Counted from the first letter of the stretch, positions 45,342-54,671 are shown. The stretch: 64,000 bases of DNA from Xanthobacter aminoxidans (GCF_023571765.1 NZ_JAMJXC010000021.1:1-64000); one strand, 5' to 3'. The notes: generated by a model not told the origin, from the sequence alone. Made by a program: numbers and translations.

Positions 45342-46472
45342 TCAGGCCCGCTCTTCCAGCGGGTGCGTGCGCAGCCGCATGGGATCGTAGAAGGGGGTGC
45401 GCACCACGTTGGCCTCGAAGCTCTCGTCCCCGTCCACCACGGTGAGCGCGGTGCCGAGCGCGGTGACGTCGGGCCGCAGCGAGACCAGCGCCAGCGACTT
45501 CATGAGGTGGCGGCTGTAGGTGGTGGAATTCACCACGCCCACCTCGGCGCCATCCTTGAAGATCTTCGCGCCGGGCGTGATCGCCTTGGCCGCCAGCACC
45601 TCGAGGCCGGCCTGGTGGGTGCGCTCCGTGCCCTTGCGGGCGAGGAGGGCCGCCTTGCCGCGGAAGTCCGGCTTGGAGAGGTCCACGGACCAGTCCATCA
45701 GCACCTCGAAGGGCGTGGTGTCCTTGTGCGGCATGTCGAAGGGGAAGAACAGCAGGGAGCCTTCCACCCGCACGATGTCGAGGCAATCCCACGACACGGG
45801 CATGGCGCCGAAGGGCTTTCCGACCTCGAGGATCTTGTCCCAGAGGAACACCGCATCCTTCGCCGCGCAGAAGACTTCATAGCCGCGCTCGGCCGAGTAG
45901 CCGCCGCGCGCCAGCGACACCGGGATGCCGAACAGGGTGGTCTTGCCATGCCCGAAATAGGGCAGGTCCTTCAGCACCATGGGGGTGTGGGGGGAGAGGA
46001 TGTCGAGGGCGAGGGGGCCCTGCAGGGAGAGGATGTGGACGTCGTTGTCGCGGGAGAACGTGACATCAAAGCCCTGCGCCACCACCGGCAGCGCCTCTTC
46101 CAGCGCGCCGCCGCCGTGGGAGAGGCGGAACTTGCCGTCGCCGTCCACATAGACGAGCACGTCGTCGATAAGCCCGCCTTCATCGTCGACGATGGACGAG
46201 ATCATGGAGCGGCCGGCCGGGATCTTGGAGATATCGGCGGTGAGAAGCTTGTTGAGGAAGGCGAGAGAGTCCGGCCCCGAGAGGTCGATGATCTTCAGCG
46301 CGGACACATCGAAGAGGCCGGCGCGGGTCCGCACCGTCTCCGTCTCCATATAGGGATCGGTCGCGTAGTGCTGGGGGATCGCCATGTCGTTCCAGGATTC
46401 CTCGAGCTTGGAGCCGAGTTCCCGGTGACGGTCGTTGAGGATCGATTGGCGCAGAATGGTCGCGCTGGTCAT
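45342..46472 (-). CDS. GcvT-family aminomethyltransferase/demethylase
   Basis: A tetrahydrofolate-binding protein of 376 residues. GLFDVSALKIIDLSGPDSLAFLNKLLTADISK, YVDGDGKFRLSH, RGGYSAERGYEVFC and the C-terminal barrel (VVNSTTYSRHLMKSLALVSL) place it in the GcvT/DmdA/YgfZ superfamily. It is not part of a gcvTHP operon. Its position across from the TMAO and dimethylamine genes suggests THF-dependent capture of a methyl or formaldehyde unit. A DmdA- or DmmD-like role is possible but cannot be fixed by reading. Confidence 0.75.
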   Translation of the reverse strand: MTSATILRQSILNDRHRELGSKLEESWNDMAIPQHYATDPYMETETVRTRAGLFDVSALKIIDLSGPDSLAFLNKLLTADISKIPAGRSMISSIVDDEGGLIDDVLVYVDGDGKFRLSHGGGALEEALPVVAQGFDVTFSRDNDVHILSLQGPLALDILSPHTPMVLKDLPYFGHGKTTLFGIPVSLARGGYSAERGYEVFCAAKDAVFLWDKILEVGKPFGAMPVSWDCLDIVRVEGSLLFFPFDMPHKDTTPFEVLMDWSVDLSKPDFRGKAALLARKGTERTHQAGLEVLAAKAITPGAKIFKDGAEVGVVNSTTYSRHLMKSLALVSLRPDVTALGTALTVVDGDESFEANVVRTPFYDPMRLRTHPLEERA

Positions 46473-46872
46473 GTGCCCTCTCTTGAAGGATGCCGGCCCG
46501 TAGCCGGGCCCGTCGTTAAGGCGGGCGGCTCAGGCGGCCTCAAGGCCAGCCATGCGCGCCGCGACGACCGCATCCTGATGGCGGGCCAACACTCCTGTCA
46601 ATTACTTTTCCTCAGAAGAAATTTCTTTGGTAGCATGGCGCGAAAGGCGGCAAAGGAAAGCGAGGTGGACCCATGCGTCGCCCAGATCGTGGTCATCCTG
46701 CGGGCCTCAAACGCCCAACTAATGGGCTTGCACCAAAACTGGCCCGTGGCACTCTCGTTTCTACCGCGTCAAAAAAGTTCACTGAGGGGAACAGGCGCGC
46801 CACCGCGTGATCGCAAATGGCAGGGACGGCCGCGGGGACTGCCCGCGCGCCGGCCCGGGCGGAGCTTGAGAC
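46473..46872. promoter_or_regulatory. Divergent promoter region of the methylated-amine island
   Basis: These 400 bases hold no supported gene. AT-rich patches occur near 46600-46640 (including the palindrome AGAAATTTCT) and near 46765-46785 (CAAAAAAGTT). The second 10-mer recurs before the permease gene at 51386-51395. The region should carry the start sites of the GcvT-family gene and of the plus-strand monooxygenase operon. Confidence 0.4.
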
Positions 46873-48276
46873 ATGTCCGAGACGAAGATGTGGGGCAAGG
46901 AAGAGTTCTGGGGGCTCGGCTTCGAGTGGGACCCCCAGTGGCTGCTGAGCGCCGAGCAGAAGGATCTGCAGGCAAAGCTCATCGCCTTGTGCGAGACCAC
47001 GCTGCGCGCGAACGCCGTGGAGAGCGATGCCAACTACATCTACCCCCGCAAGAATTTCGAGGCGCTGGCCACCCTCGGCCTGCTCTCGCTGAACGTGCCG
47101 AAGGAATTGGGCGGCCTCGGCCAGAACCATGTCTGCGCCGCCATGGTCGTGGAGACCATCGCCCGCTACGGCTGCCCCTCCACCGCCATGTGCTACACCA
47201 TGCACCTTGGCGCCGTGGCCGCCGCGCTGCTGCGGCACCACGACAATCCGCTGCTCACCGACATCCTGAAGCGGCTGGACAAGGACGTGCTCATCGGCAC
47301 CCTCTCCTATTCCGATCCCGAGACCGGCTCGCACTTCTGGTATCCCATCTCCTCCAAGGCCGAGGCCCATGGAGAAGGCTGGAAGGTCACCAAGAAGGCC
47401 TCCTGGACCACCTCCGGCGGCTTCGCCGACTGGTACATCGTCCAGACCACCAGCCCCGGCTTCTCCGGCGATTATTCCGACCTCTCCTGCTTCCTCGTCA
47501 CCAAGGACGAGGTGAAGGCCAACCCCTCCGAGTGGGACGGCCTCGGCCTGCGCGGCAACCAGTCCGGCCCCATCGTGGTGGAGAATGCGGTGCTGCCGAA
47601 GGAGGCCCTCGTCGGCCCCATCGGCGACGGCGCCAAGTCCAACGACGAGGTGGTGGACCCCTTCTTCCTCACCTGCTCGTCGGCCTGCTGGAACGGCATC
47701 TCGCTGGCGGTCATCGACATCGCCAAGCGCCACACCACCCGCAAGACCCACAATGACGTGGGCATGCGCGTCGCCGACTACCCCACCATCCAGGACTATG
47801 TGGGCGAGGCGATCATGGACACCAATTCCTGCCGCGCCTTCGACTACCAGATGGCGCAGGCGCTGGATTCGGTGACCAACAATTGCGACTGGTCGATCCA
47901 CAAGGACATCGATGCCCTGCCCCGTTCCTCCCTGCTCCACTGGCTGTGGCAGGTGAAGTTCGAGGCGGCCAAGAACGTCGCCCACGTGGTGGACAAGATG
48001 CTCCACGCCACCGGCGGCACGGGCTTCCGCCCAGCGCTCCAGATCGAGCGCTATCTGCGCGACGGCAAGGCCGGCTGGGTGATGGGCCCCACCAACGAGG
48101 TGCTGCGCCAGTTCGTGGGCAAGGCCGCGCTGCTCGGCTTCGGCTCGCTGGACTACTGGAACAAGTCGATCAACGAGCGCGTGCTCAACAACGAGATCAA
48201 GAAGATGGACGAGGCGGAGAAGCGCGCCTTCGCCGAAAAGCTGCTGGCCGAGCTTCAGCCGGCCAAGGTGGCGTGA
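46873..48276 (+). CDS. Acyl-CoA-dehydrogenase-fold flavoprotein, probable monooxygenase
   Basis: A 467-residue protein with the ACAD fold (LGLLSLNVPKELGGLGQNH; WTTSGGFADWYIV; ATGGTGFRPALQIERYLRDGKAG). Where dehydrogenases have the YEGT-type catalytic glutamate loop it reads VMGPTNEVLR, so the acid is absent at that place. A flavin reductase gene follows. This pairing fits group D two-component flavin monooxygenases (DszC/SfnC-like) more than fatty-acid oxidation. The substrate may be a methylated amine or sulfur compound. The ATG at 46873 was chosen by family start. Confidence 0.72.
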   Translation: MSETKMWGKEEFWGLGFEWDPQWLLSAEQKDLQAKLIALCETTLRANAVESDANYIYPRKNFEALATLGLLSLNVPKELGGLGQNHVCAAMVVETIARYGCPSTAMCYTMHLGAVAAALLRHHDNPLLTDILKRLDKDVLIGTLSYSDPETGSHFWYPISSKAEAHGEGWKVTKKASWTTSGGFADWYIVQTTSPGFSGDYSDLSCFLVTKDEVKANPSEWDGLGLRGNQSGPIVVENAVLPKEALVGPIGDGAKSNDEVVDPFFLTCSSACWNGISLAVIDIAKRHTTRKTHNDVGMRVADYPTIQDYVGEAIMDTNSCRAFDYQMAQALDSVTNNCDWSIHKDIDALPRSSLLHWLWQVKFEAAKNVAHVVDKMLHATGGTGFRPALQIERYLRDGKAGWVMGPTNEVLRQFVGKAALLGFGSLDYWNKSINERVLNNEIKKMDEAEKRAFAEKLLAELQPAKVA

Positions 48277-48297
48277 AGCGGGACGCCACCACGCGGA

Positions 48298-48337
48298 GCC
48301 TTCGTCCCTCTCCGTCGCTCAGGAGAGGGGCGAAGGC
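48298..48337 (+). terminator. Stem-loop between monooxygenase and flavin reductase genes
   Basis: GCCTTCG-CCCTCTCC and GGAGAGGG-CGAAGGC are complementary around an 8-base loop, with one unpaired position. No U-tract follows. It may be a dispersed palindromic repeat (the CCCTCTCC core recalls the one inside phnI) and may lower or stabilise expression downstream. Confidence 0.5.
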
Positions 48338-48402
48338 CCGCGCGCCCGCCATCGAAGGGGATTATCATGGACGGGCTGTCGCATTTCAGGAAGTACCTTG
48401 CC

Positions 48403-48915
48403 ATGACGACCATTGATCTCGACGCCCGTTTTGATCCGCGCGAACTGCGCAACGCCCTCGGCCGCTTCGCCACCGGCATCGCCGTGGTGATGGCGCAGGA
48501 CGAGGACGGCCCCATCGGCGTGACGGTGAATTCCTTCTCCTCCGTCTCGCTGGACCCGCCACTGATTCTCTTCTCCATGGCCCGCTCGCTGCACTCGCTG
48601 GCGCGGCTGGAGAAGGCCAAGGCCTATTCGGTCAACATCCTCATGGAGAGCCAGCAGGACATCTCCAACCGCTTCGCCCGTGCCGGCGAGGACAAGTTCT
48701 CCGCCACGCCCTGGGAGGTCGGTCCCTCCGGTGCGCCGCGCCTCGTGCCTGCCCATGCCACCTTTGAATGCGTGCCCTATGCCCATTACGACGGCGGCGA
48801 CCATGTGATCTTCGTCGGCCGCGTGGTGCACCTGCACGCCGAGGGCGAGGGCGATCCGCTGCTTTATTACCGCGGCAGCTACCGTCTGCTCGCCTCCATC
48901 GCTCAAGAGGGGTGA
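48403..48915 (+). CDS. Flavin reductase (HpaC/RutF family)
   Basis: A 170-residue split-barrel flavin reductase. LRNALGRFATGIAVVMAQDEDGPIGVTVNSFSSVSLDPPLILFSMAR is the family core, with the GDHVIFVGRVVHLHA strand near the end. It would supply reduced FMN or FAD to the neighbouring monooxygenase. An ATG at 48367 is possible, but 48403 matches the family N-terminus. The stop touches the tdm start. Confidence 0.85.
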   Translation: MTTIDLDARFDPRELRNALGRFATGIAVVMAQDEDGPIGVTVNSFSSVSLDPPLILFSMARSLHSLARLEKAKAYSVNILMESQQDISNRFARAGEDKFSATPWEVGPSGAPRLVPAHATFECVPYAHYDGGDHVIFVGRVVHLHAEGEGDPLLYYRGSYRLLASIAQEG

Positions 48916-51210
48916 ATGGACGCCTCCCTGCTTCCGCCCGGTCCTTCCCCGACCACCGCCGCCCGAGAGCGGGTGGTGGTGCGCGGCGGCGGCATGGCCG
49001 CCGTCACGCTCGGCGCCGGGGACCGGCTGACCGTGCTGGACCCGGAAGGGCTCCAGCCGGCGCTGGTCTTCGTCACCGATGGAGATGCGGTGGAGGATTG
49101 GGAGGGCGCCGGCGTGGAGACGCTGCCGGCGTTGCTGGACCAGGGGGGAGAGGGCAGCGCAGAGGTCGCCCGGCTGCTGGCGGAAAACGGCTGCGCGCCG
49201 GCCTCGCTGGCGGGACGGGCGTTGCTGTCGCGGGACGGCGGCGCGGGCGCGACGGCGGAGATCGCGGCGCGGGCCGATGTGCTCGTGGTGGTCGCAGCCC
49301 CCGGCGGCCCCATGTCGCCGGATGCGCAGGACGCACCCACCGACCTCATCGTGACTGTGACCCGCGCCCGGGGCCGCGGCCGGCCCCTTCCCGCCCCGCT
49401 CGCGCCGCCGAAGCTCGATGTGCGCGTGCCCGCGGCCGAGGCCCGCGCCTATACGGTGAAGGCGGGCGACTACATCCAGATCATCGACGTGGACGGCCGC
49501 CAGTGCGCGGACTTCCTCGCCTTCGACGCCGCCGCGCTCGAGGCCGGCGAGGAGTTCGGCCTCGACGCCACCACCACCCGCACCCTCATGGGCGCCGCCT
49601 ATCCGGGGCCGGGGCTCCATTCCAAATATTACGACGAGCGCCAGCTGCCGCTGGTGGAGGTGATCCGCGACACGGTGGGCCGCCACGACACCTTCGCCCT
49701 CGCCTGCTCGGCGAAATATTACGAGGACATGGGCTATCCCGGCCACGCCAATTGCACGGACAATTTCAACGCCGTGCTCTCACCTTACGGCATAAGGGAG
49801 CGGGCCGGCTGGCCGGCCATCAATTTCTTCTACAATACGGCCGTGGACCACACCAACGCGATCACCATGGACGAGCCATGGTCGCGGCCCGGCGACTATG
49901 TGCTGCTGCGGGCGCTCACCGATCTCGTATGCGCCACGTCCTCCTGCGCCGACGACATCGACCCCGCCAATGGCTGGGAGCCCACCGACATCCATGTGCG
50001 CGTCTATGACGGTGCCGAAAACTTCTCCAAGGGGATCGCGTTCCGCATGAGTGCCGACGCCGAACCGCGCCTGACGCGCGAGAGCGCCTTCCACCAGAGC
50101 CTTGCCGCCCACACGCGCAACGTCGTGGAGTATCGCGGCTTCTGGCTGCCCACCTGCTTCACCGGCGAGGGGCCGATTGCCGAATACTGGGCCTGCCGCG
50201 AAAAGGCGGCAGTGATGGACCTGTCTCCCCTGCGCAAGTTCGAGGTGACAGGGCCGGACGCCGAGATCCTGCTCCAGCGCACGGTGACGCGCGACATGCG
50301 CAAGCTGGCGGTGGGCCAGGTGGTCTATACCGCGCTCTGCTACGACCACGGCGGCATGATCGACGATGCCACCATCTTCCGCCTGTCGCCGACCAATTTC
50401 CGGGTGGTGTGCGGCGAGGAATTCACCGGCGCCTGGCTGCGCACCAAGGCGGCGGAGTGGGGCCTCAACGTGCATGTGCGATCGTCCACGGACCAGTTGC
50501 ACAACATCGCCGTGCAGGGGCCGCTGTCGCGGGAGATTCTCGCCGAGGTGATCTGGACCGGGGCCACCCAGCCCGCCATCACCGAGCTGAAGTGGTTCCG
50601 CTTCGCGGTCGCGCGCCTCGGGGGGCCGACCGGGCCGGCGCTGGTCGTCTCGCGAACCGGCTATACGGGCGAACTGGGTTTCGAGATCTGGTGCCATCCC
50701 AAGGATGGAAAGGCGCTGTTTGATGCGGTGTGGGCGGCGGGCGCGCCAAAGGGCATGAAGCCGCTCGGGCTTTCCGCGCTGGACATGCTGCGCATCGAGG
50801 CCGGGCTGGTCTTCGCCGGCTACGACTTCTGCGACCAGACCGACCCCTTTGAGGCCGGCATCGGCTTCGCCGTGGCGGAAAAGGACGAGGATTTCGTGGG
50901 GAAGGCGGCGCTGGCGCGGCGCAAGGCGAACCCGGCGCGGAAGCTCGTGGGGCTCGTGATCGAGGGCAACGACGCGGTGGGCCATGGCGACCCGCTCTTC
51001 GTCGGCCGGGCGCAGGTGGGTGTCGTCACCAGCGCCACGCGCTCGCCCATCCTGAAAGCCCAGATCGCCCTTGCCCGCATCGATGTCGCCCATGCCGCGA
51101 CCGGCACGGGCATCGAGATCGGCAAGCTGGACGGGCACAGGAAGCGCATCGGCGCCGAGATCGTGCCCTTCCCCCATTTCGACCCGCAGAAGACGAGGGT
51201 GAGAGCCTGA
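48916..51210 (+). CDS. tdm: Trimethylamine N-oxide demethylase (Tdm), DUF1989 plus GcvT-like
   Basis: A 764-residue fusion. Residues about 165-375 are DUF1989 (GDYIQIIDVDGRQCADFLAFDA), with a likely zinc site of H277 and C280 (GHANCTDNFN), C339 and C344 (DLVCATSSCADD). Residues about 405-764 are a GcvT-type THF domain (AVMDLSPLRKFEVTGPDAEILLQRTVTRDM; SRTGYTGELGFEIW). This layout is that of bacterial Tdm, which splits TMAO to dimethylamine and formaldehyde; the THF domain may trap the formaldehyde. dmmABC, which use dimethylamine, lie downstream. Confidence 0.88.
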   Translation: MDASLLPPGPSPTTAARERVVVRGGGMAAVTLGAGDRLTVLDPEGLQPALVFVTDGDAVEDWEGAGVETLPALLDQGGEGSAEVARLLAENGCAPASLAGRALLSRDGGAGATAEIAARADVLVVVAAPGGPMSPDAQDAPTDLIVTVTRARGRGRPLPAPLAPPKLDVRVPAAEARAYTVKAGDYIQIIDVDGRQCADFLAFDAAALEAGEEFGLDATTTRTLMGAAYPGPGLHSKYYDERQLPLVEVIRDTVGRHDTFALACSAKYYEDMGYPGHANCTDNFNAVLSPYGIRERAGWPAINFFYNTAVDHTNAITMDEPWSRPGDYVLLRALTDLVCATSSCADDIDPANGWEPTDIHVRVYDGAENFSKGIAFRMSADAEPRLTRESAFHQSLAAHTRNVVEYRGFWLPTCFTGEGPIAEYWACREKAAVMDLSPLRKFEVTGPDAEILLQRTVTRDMRKLAVGQVVYTALCYDHGGMIDDATIFRLSPTNFRVVCGEEFTGAWLRTKAAEWGLNVHVRSSTDQLHNIAVQGPLSREILAEVIWTGATQPAITELKWFRFAVARLGGPTGPALVVSRTGYTGELGFEIWCHPKDGKALFDAVWAAGAPKGMKPLGLSALDMLRIEAGLVFAGYDFCDQTDPFEAGIGFAVAEKDEDFVGKAALARRKANPARKLVGLVIEGNDAVGHGDPLFVGRAQVGVVTSATRSPILKAQIALARIDVAHAATGTGIEIGKLDGHRKRIGAEIVPFPHFDPQKTRVRA

Positions 51211-51410
51211 CCTGTCATCGCCCTGCGATGGCGCCTTGGTCCTTGTAGAAACAGCCCGGCCCCGCGCGTTGCGCCGCGGGGCCGAAGGCATTTCTTTCCC
51301 TAACGACAGAATGCTCATGCATTGGGCGGGGGATGCGTGCAAATTGAGCCGCTTTTACCGTCCAGTCGGCCAATTTATACATTGACAAAAAAGTTTCTTC
51401 TCCGGAAACT

Positions 51411-51429
51411 CCCCTCATAATTCGAGGGG
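51411..51429 (+). promoter_or_regulatory. Hairpin covering the permease ribosome-binding site
   Basis: CCCCTC (51411-51416) pairs with GAGGGG (51424-51429) over a 7-base loop. GAGGGG is the Shine-Dalgarno box of the permease start at 51437. Pairing would hide it, so translation could depend on unfolding or a bound factor. Confidence 0.45.
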
Positions 51430-51436
51430 AAAAACA

Positions 51437-53119
51437 ATGAGTATCGCAGCAACCAACGAGGCGGTCGCCGCGCCTGAGGCCGGCTCGCTTCAACGCAAGA
51501 TCAGCTGGACCGGCGCCTTCTGGATCGCGAGCGGCGTGCCCGCCCTCGTGCTCTTCTCCATCGGCGCCATCGGAGCCACCGTGGGCGCGCCGGCCTGGTT
51601 CGTGTGGATCCTGTCCATCATCTTCGGTTTCATCCAGGCCTTTTCCTACGCCGAAATCGCCGGCCTGTTCCCGCACAAGTCGGGCGGCGCCTCGGTCTAT
51701 GGAGCCATCGCCTGGGTGCGCTACGGCAAGCTGCTCGCGCCGTTCTCGGTGTGGTGCAACTGGCTGGCGTGGTCGCCGGTGCTGTCCATCGGCTCCGGCC
51801 TCGCGGCGGGCTACGTGCTCTCCATCCTTTTCGCGCCGGATGCCGCCATCAACACCTGGCAGCTCACGCTGGTGGATCTCGGCTGGCTGAAGGCGGGCCT
51901 CGCGCTGCGCATCAACGCCACCTTCGTCCTCGGCGCCGTGCTGCTGCTCATCGCCTTCGCCATCCAGCATCGCGGCATCAGCCAGACCGCCAAGGTGCAG
52001 GTCATCCTCGGTGTCGTGGCGCTGCTGCCGCTGATCCTCATCGGCCTCGTGCCGCTGTTCACCGGCGACGTGCTCGCCGCCCATCTCGGGCCGTTTGCCC
52101 CGCTCGCCAAGGACGAGGCCGGCCGGGTGATCGCCGGCGAATGGAACATGGCGGGCCTCACCCTGATGGCCGGCGGCCTGTTCATCGCCGCGTGGTCCAC
52201 CTACGGCTTCGAGACCGCCGTCTGCTACACGCGCGAGTTCCGCGACCCGAAGAAGGATACCTTCAAGGCCATCCTCTATTCCGGGCTCCTGTGCATCTTC
52301 GTCTTCACCATCGTGCCCATCTCCTTCCAGGGCGTGCTCGGCCTCGGCCAGCTCGTGACCCCGGCGGTGGTGGACGCCTCCGGCACCGTGACCACGCCGG
52401 CGGTCTACGACGGCATCCTCTCCGCCGACATCTATTCCGGCATGGGCGTCGCCAGCGCCATGGCGGGTATGCTCAAGGGCGGCCCGCTGGTGCACAACAT
52501 CATCGTGGTGATGCTGATCCTCGCGCTCATGCTCGCCATCATCACCTCCATGGCCGGCTCCTCGCGCACGCTCTACCAGGCCTCGGTGGACGGCTGGTTG
52601 CCCAAGTACCTCAGCCACGTGAACGAGAACGGCGCCCCCACCCGCGCCATGTGGACGGACCTTGGCTTCAACCTCATCCTGCTGATGATGTCGGACTATG
52701 TGTTCATCCTCGCCATCTCCAACGTCTGCTACATCCTCTTCAACTTCCTGAACCTCAATTCCGCCTGGATGCACCGCATCGACCGTCCGGCCTGGGATCG
52801 CCCCTTCAAGGCCCCCATCTGGCTCATCGGCATGGGTACGGTGCTGGCCTACGTGAACCTGTTCCTGCTCGGCATGGGTGCCGACATCTGGGGCGCGGGC
52901 ACGCTGGTCACCGGGCTCATCGTATCGGCCGCCATCATCCCGGTGTTCCTGTTCCGGCACTATGTGACGGACAAGGGTCAGTTCCCGGCGGCGATGATGG
53001 AGGACATGCACCTCAAGGCCGAACCCGGTGCCGGCACGCGAGCGGGGATGCTGCCCTACCTCGCTCTCGTGCTTGGCGCCGTTGTCATCATCGTGGCCCG
53101 CAGCATTGCGGTCTATTGA
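51437..53119 (+). CDS. APC-family amino acid/amine permease
   Basis: A 560-residue membrane protein with about twelve hydrophobic segments of the amino acid-polyamine-organocation superfamily (SWTGAFWIASGVPALVLFSIGAIGA; SYAEIAGLFPHKSGGASVYGAIAWVRYG; STYGFETAVCYTREFRDPKKDTF). It lies between tdm and dmmABC, so it likely imports or exchanges a methylated amine such as TMAO, dimethylamine or a related compound. Substrate is inferred from position. The ATG at 51437 has a GAGGGG box. Confidence 0.82.
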   Translation: MSIAATNEAVAAPEAGSLQRKISWTGAFWIASGVPALVLFSIGAIGATVGAPAWFVWILSIIFGFIQAFSYAEIAGLFPHKSGGASVYGAIAWVRYGKLLAPFSVWCNWLAWSPVLSIGSGLAAGYVLSILFAPDAAINTWQLTLVDLGWLKAGLALRINATFVLGAVLLLIAFAIQHRGISQTAKVQVILGVVALLPLILIGLVPLFTGDVLAAHLGPFAPLAKDEAGRVIAGEWNMAGLTLMAGGLFIAAWSTYGFETAVCYTREFRDPKKDTFKAILYSGLLCIFVFTIVPISFQGVLGLGQLVTPAVVDASGTVTTPAVYDGILSADIYSGMGVASAMAGMLKGGPLVHNIIVVMLILALMLAIITSMAGSSRTLYQASVDGWLPKYLSHVNENGAPTRAMWTDLGFNLILLMMSDYVFILAISNVCYILFNFLNLNSAWMHRIDRPAWDRPFKAPIWLIGMGTVLAYVNLFLLGMGADIWGAGTLVTGLIVSAAIIPVFLFRHYVTDKGQFPAAMMEDMHLKAEPGAGTRAGMLPYLALVLGAVVIIVARSIAVY

Positions 53120-53130
53120 ACGGAGACGAA

Positions 53131-53718
53131 ATGAGCGACCAGGGTATGAAGAGCCGCCCGACGTACGCCCCGCTGGCCCCGGACCCGTCCGGACGGCACC
53201 ACCTGCTGGTGGTCGAGGCGGCCGAGGTTCCGGCTGAGGCACTGGCGGAGGGGGTTGTCCCCTCCGCCTTCGAGGTCTGGACGGTGGCCCGGCGCAGCGC
53301 CGTGCCCTCCGCCCCGGCCATGGAGGAGGCGCCGGGCAGCGTCGCCATCTTCCGGTCCGTGACGCACCTCTTCTCCGCGCTGGAGGAGCGGCTCGCCCGC
53401 GAGACCATGGGGCTGCGCCTCTATGCGGCGGGTGCCGAGCCGTTCCTGTGGGACGTGTGGGGCCGCGCCGAGAAGGCCGGCCTCAGCCGGCAGGAGACGG
53501 CGTTCGCCGAGGTCGGCCCGAAGGCGCGGCGCATTTATTGCGTCCACTGCCGGACGGTGACCGAGGGTGTCACCACCTCCATCTTCACCTGCCCGGGCTG
53601 CGGCGCATCCTTGTTCGTGCGCGATCATTTCTCACGGCGGCTCGCCGCCTTCATGGGCGTCCAGGTGGATGCCGAGGTGCCGGGTGAGGTGCCTGAGGCC
53701 GAGGAGCTCTACGCATGA
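53131..53718 (+). CDS. dmmA: Dimethylamine monooxygenase subunit DmmA
   Basis: A 195-residue protein matching the small subunit of dimethylamine monooxygenase. The C-terminal half has a zinc-ribbon-like CVHC...CPGC motif (IYCVHCRTVTEG; FTCPGCGASLFVRDHFSRRLAAFMGVQ). The N-terminal half is a less conserved RossmanN-type flavodoxin-like stretch. It overlaps dmmB by 4 bases. Assignment depends on the DmmBC neighbours. Confidence 0.82.
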   Translation: MSDQGMKSRPTYAPLAPDPSGRHHLLVVEAAEVPAEALAEGVVPSAFEVWTVARRSAVPSAPAMEEAPGSVAIFRSVTHLFSALEERLARETMGLRLYAAGAEPFLWDVWGRAEKAGLSRQETAFAEVGPKARRIYCVHCRTVTEGVTTSIFTCPGCGASLFVRDHFSRRLAAFMGVQVDAEVPGEVPEAEELYA

Positions 53719-54671
53719 CCGCCGCCCAGCCCTTCAATGTGCGCGTGCGCGAAATCGTCGAGCTCGCGCCGAGCCTCAAGCGCTTCTCCTTCGAGCCCGT
53801 CCATGGCGGCGTGTTCCCCACCCCGCCGGCGGGCGGGCATGTCCTCCTCACCCTGCGCGACGGCGCCCGGGTGATGAAGAACGCCTATTCCCTCGTCTCC
53901 CCGCCCTCCGAGCGGAGCCGCTACGACATCATCGTGCGCCTCGTCGCCCAGTCGCGCGGCGGCTCCTCCCATCTCCACCGCAAGGTCGCCCCCGGCGACG
54001 TGCTGGAGATGGCCAATCCGGTGAGCCTCTTCCCGCTCATTTCCACCGCGAAGAAGCACCTGCTCATCGGCGGCGGCATCGGCATCACGCCGATGCTCTC
54101 CTTCCTGCCGGAGCTGAAGGCGCGCGGGGCCCGCTTCGAGCTGCACCAGCTTGCGACGCTGGAGGAAGTCCCGGTGTTCGAGCGCCTGCTCGCGCCTTAT
54201 GCGGCGGGTGAGGAAATCCGCGTGCATGGCGGCGGTCGAGCCGCCTTCGATCTCGCCGGCCTGCTGGCGCGCCAGCCGCTCGGCACCCATGTCTATGTCT
54301 GCGGGCCGCACAGCCTGATGGAGGCGGTCGCCTCCACCGCCGCGGCCCTCGGCTGGCCCAAGACCAAGGTGCACAAGGAGAGCTTCGGCGGTGACATCAC
54401 CGGCCTGCCCTTCCGCGCCGTGCTCCGCAAGTCCGGCATCGAGGTGGAAGTGGGCGAGAGCCAGAGCCTGCTCGAGGCCATCGAGGCGGCCGGCGTCGAG
54501 GCCCCGTGCCTGTGCCGTGGCGGAGCCTGCGGCCAGTGCGCCACCCCCCTCGTCGAGGGCGAGGCGGAACACCGCGACGACTTCCTCTCCGCGGAGGAGA
54601 AGGCGGCCGGCACCCTCATCATGACCTGCGTGTCGCGCGCCCGCGGCCCGCGCATCGTCATCGACCTGTGA
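53715..54671 (+). CDS. dmmB: Dimethylamine monooxygenase reductase subunit DmmB
   Basis: A 318-residue ferredoxin reductase of the phthalate-dioxygenase-reductase/VanB type. An FMN/FAD barrel (KNAYSLVSPPSERSRYDIIV) is followed by the NAD-binding GGGIGITPMLSFL and a C-terminal plant-type 2Fe-2S domain with APCLCRGGACGQCATPL and a late CVS. It would pass electrons from NAD(P)H to the heme subunit DmmC. Confidence 0.88.
   Translation: MTAAQPFNVRVREIVELAPSLKRFSFEPVHGGVFPTPPAGGHVLLTLRDGARVMKNAYSLVSPPSERSRYDIIVRLVAQSRGGSSHLHRKVAPGDVLEMANPVSLFPLISTAKKHLLIGGGIGITPMLSFLPELKARGARFELHQLATLEEVPVFERLLAPYAAGEEIRVHGGGRAAFDLAGLLARQPLGTHVYVCGPHSLMEAVASTAAALGWPKTKVHKESFGGDITGLPFRAVLRKSGIEVEVGESQSLLEAIEAAGVEAPCLCRGGACGQCATPLVEGEAEHRDDFLSAEEKAAGTLIMTCVSRARGPRIVIDL

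Noticed and set aside
46747-46762. TGGCAC followed by TTTCT, resembling a sigma-54 promoter
   Set aside because: The -12 element lacks the invariant GC (TTTCT instead of TTGCW), and no enhancer-binding protein gene lies near, so it is probably chance.
51215-53242. A 675-codon minus-strand open frame opposite the permease
   Set aside because: It is composed mainly of H, R, G, D and E repeats typical of antisense frames in GC-rich DNA and covers a clear membrane-protein gene.
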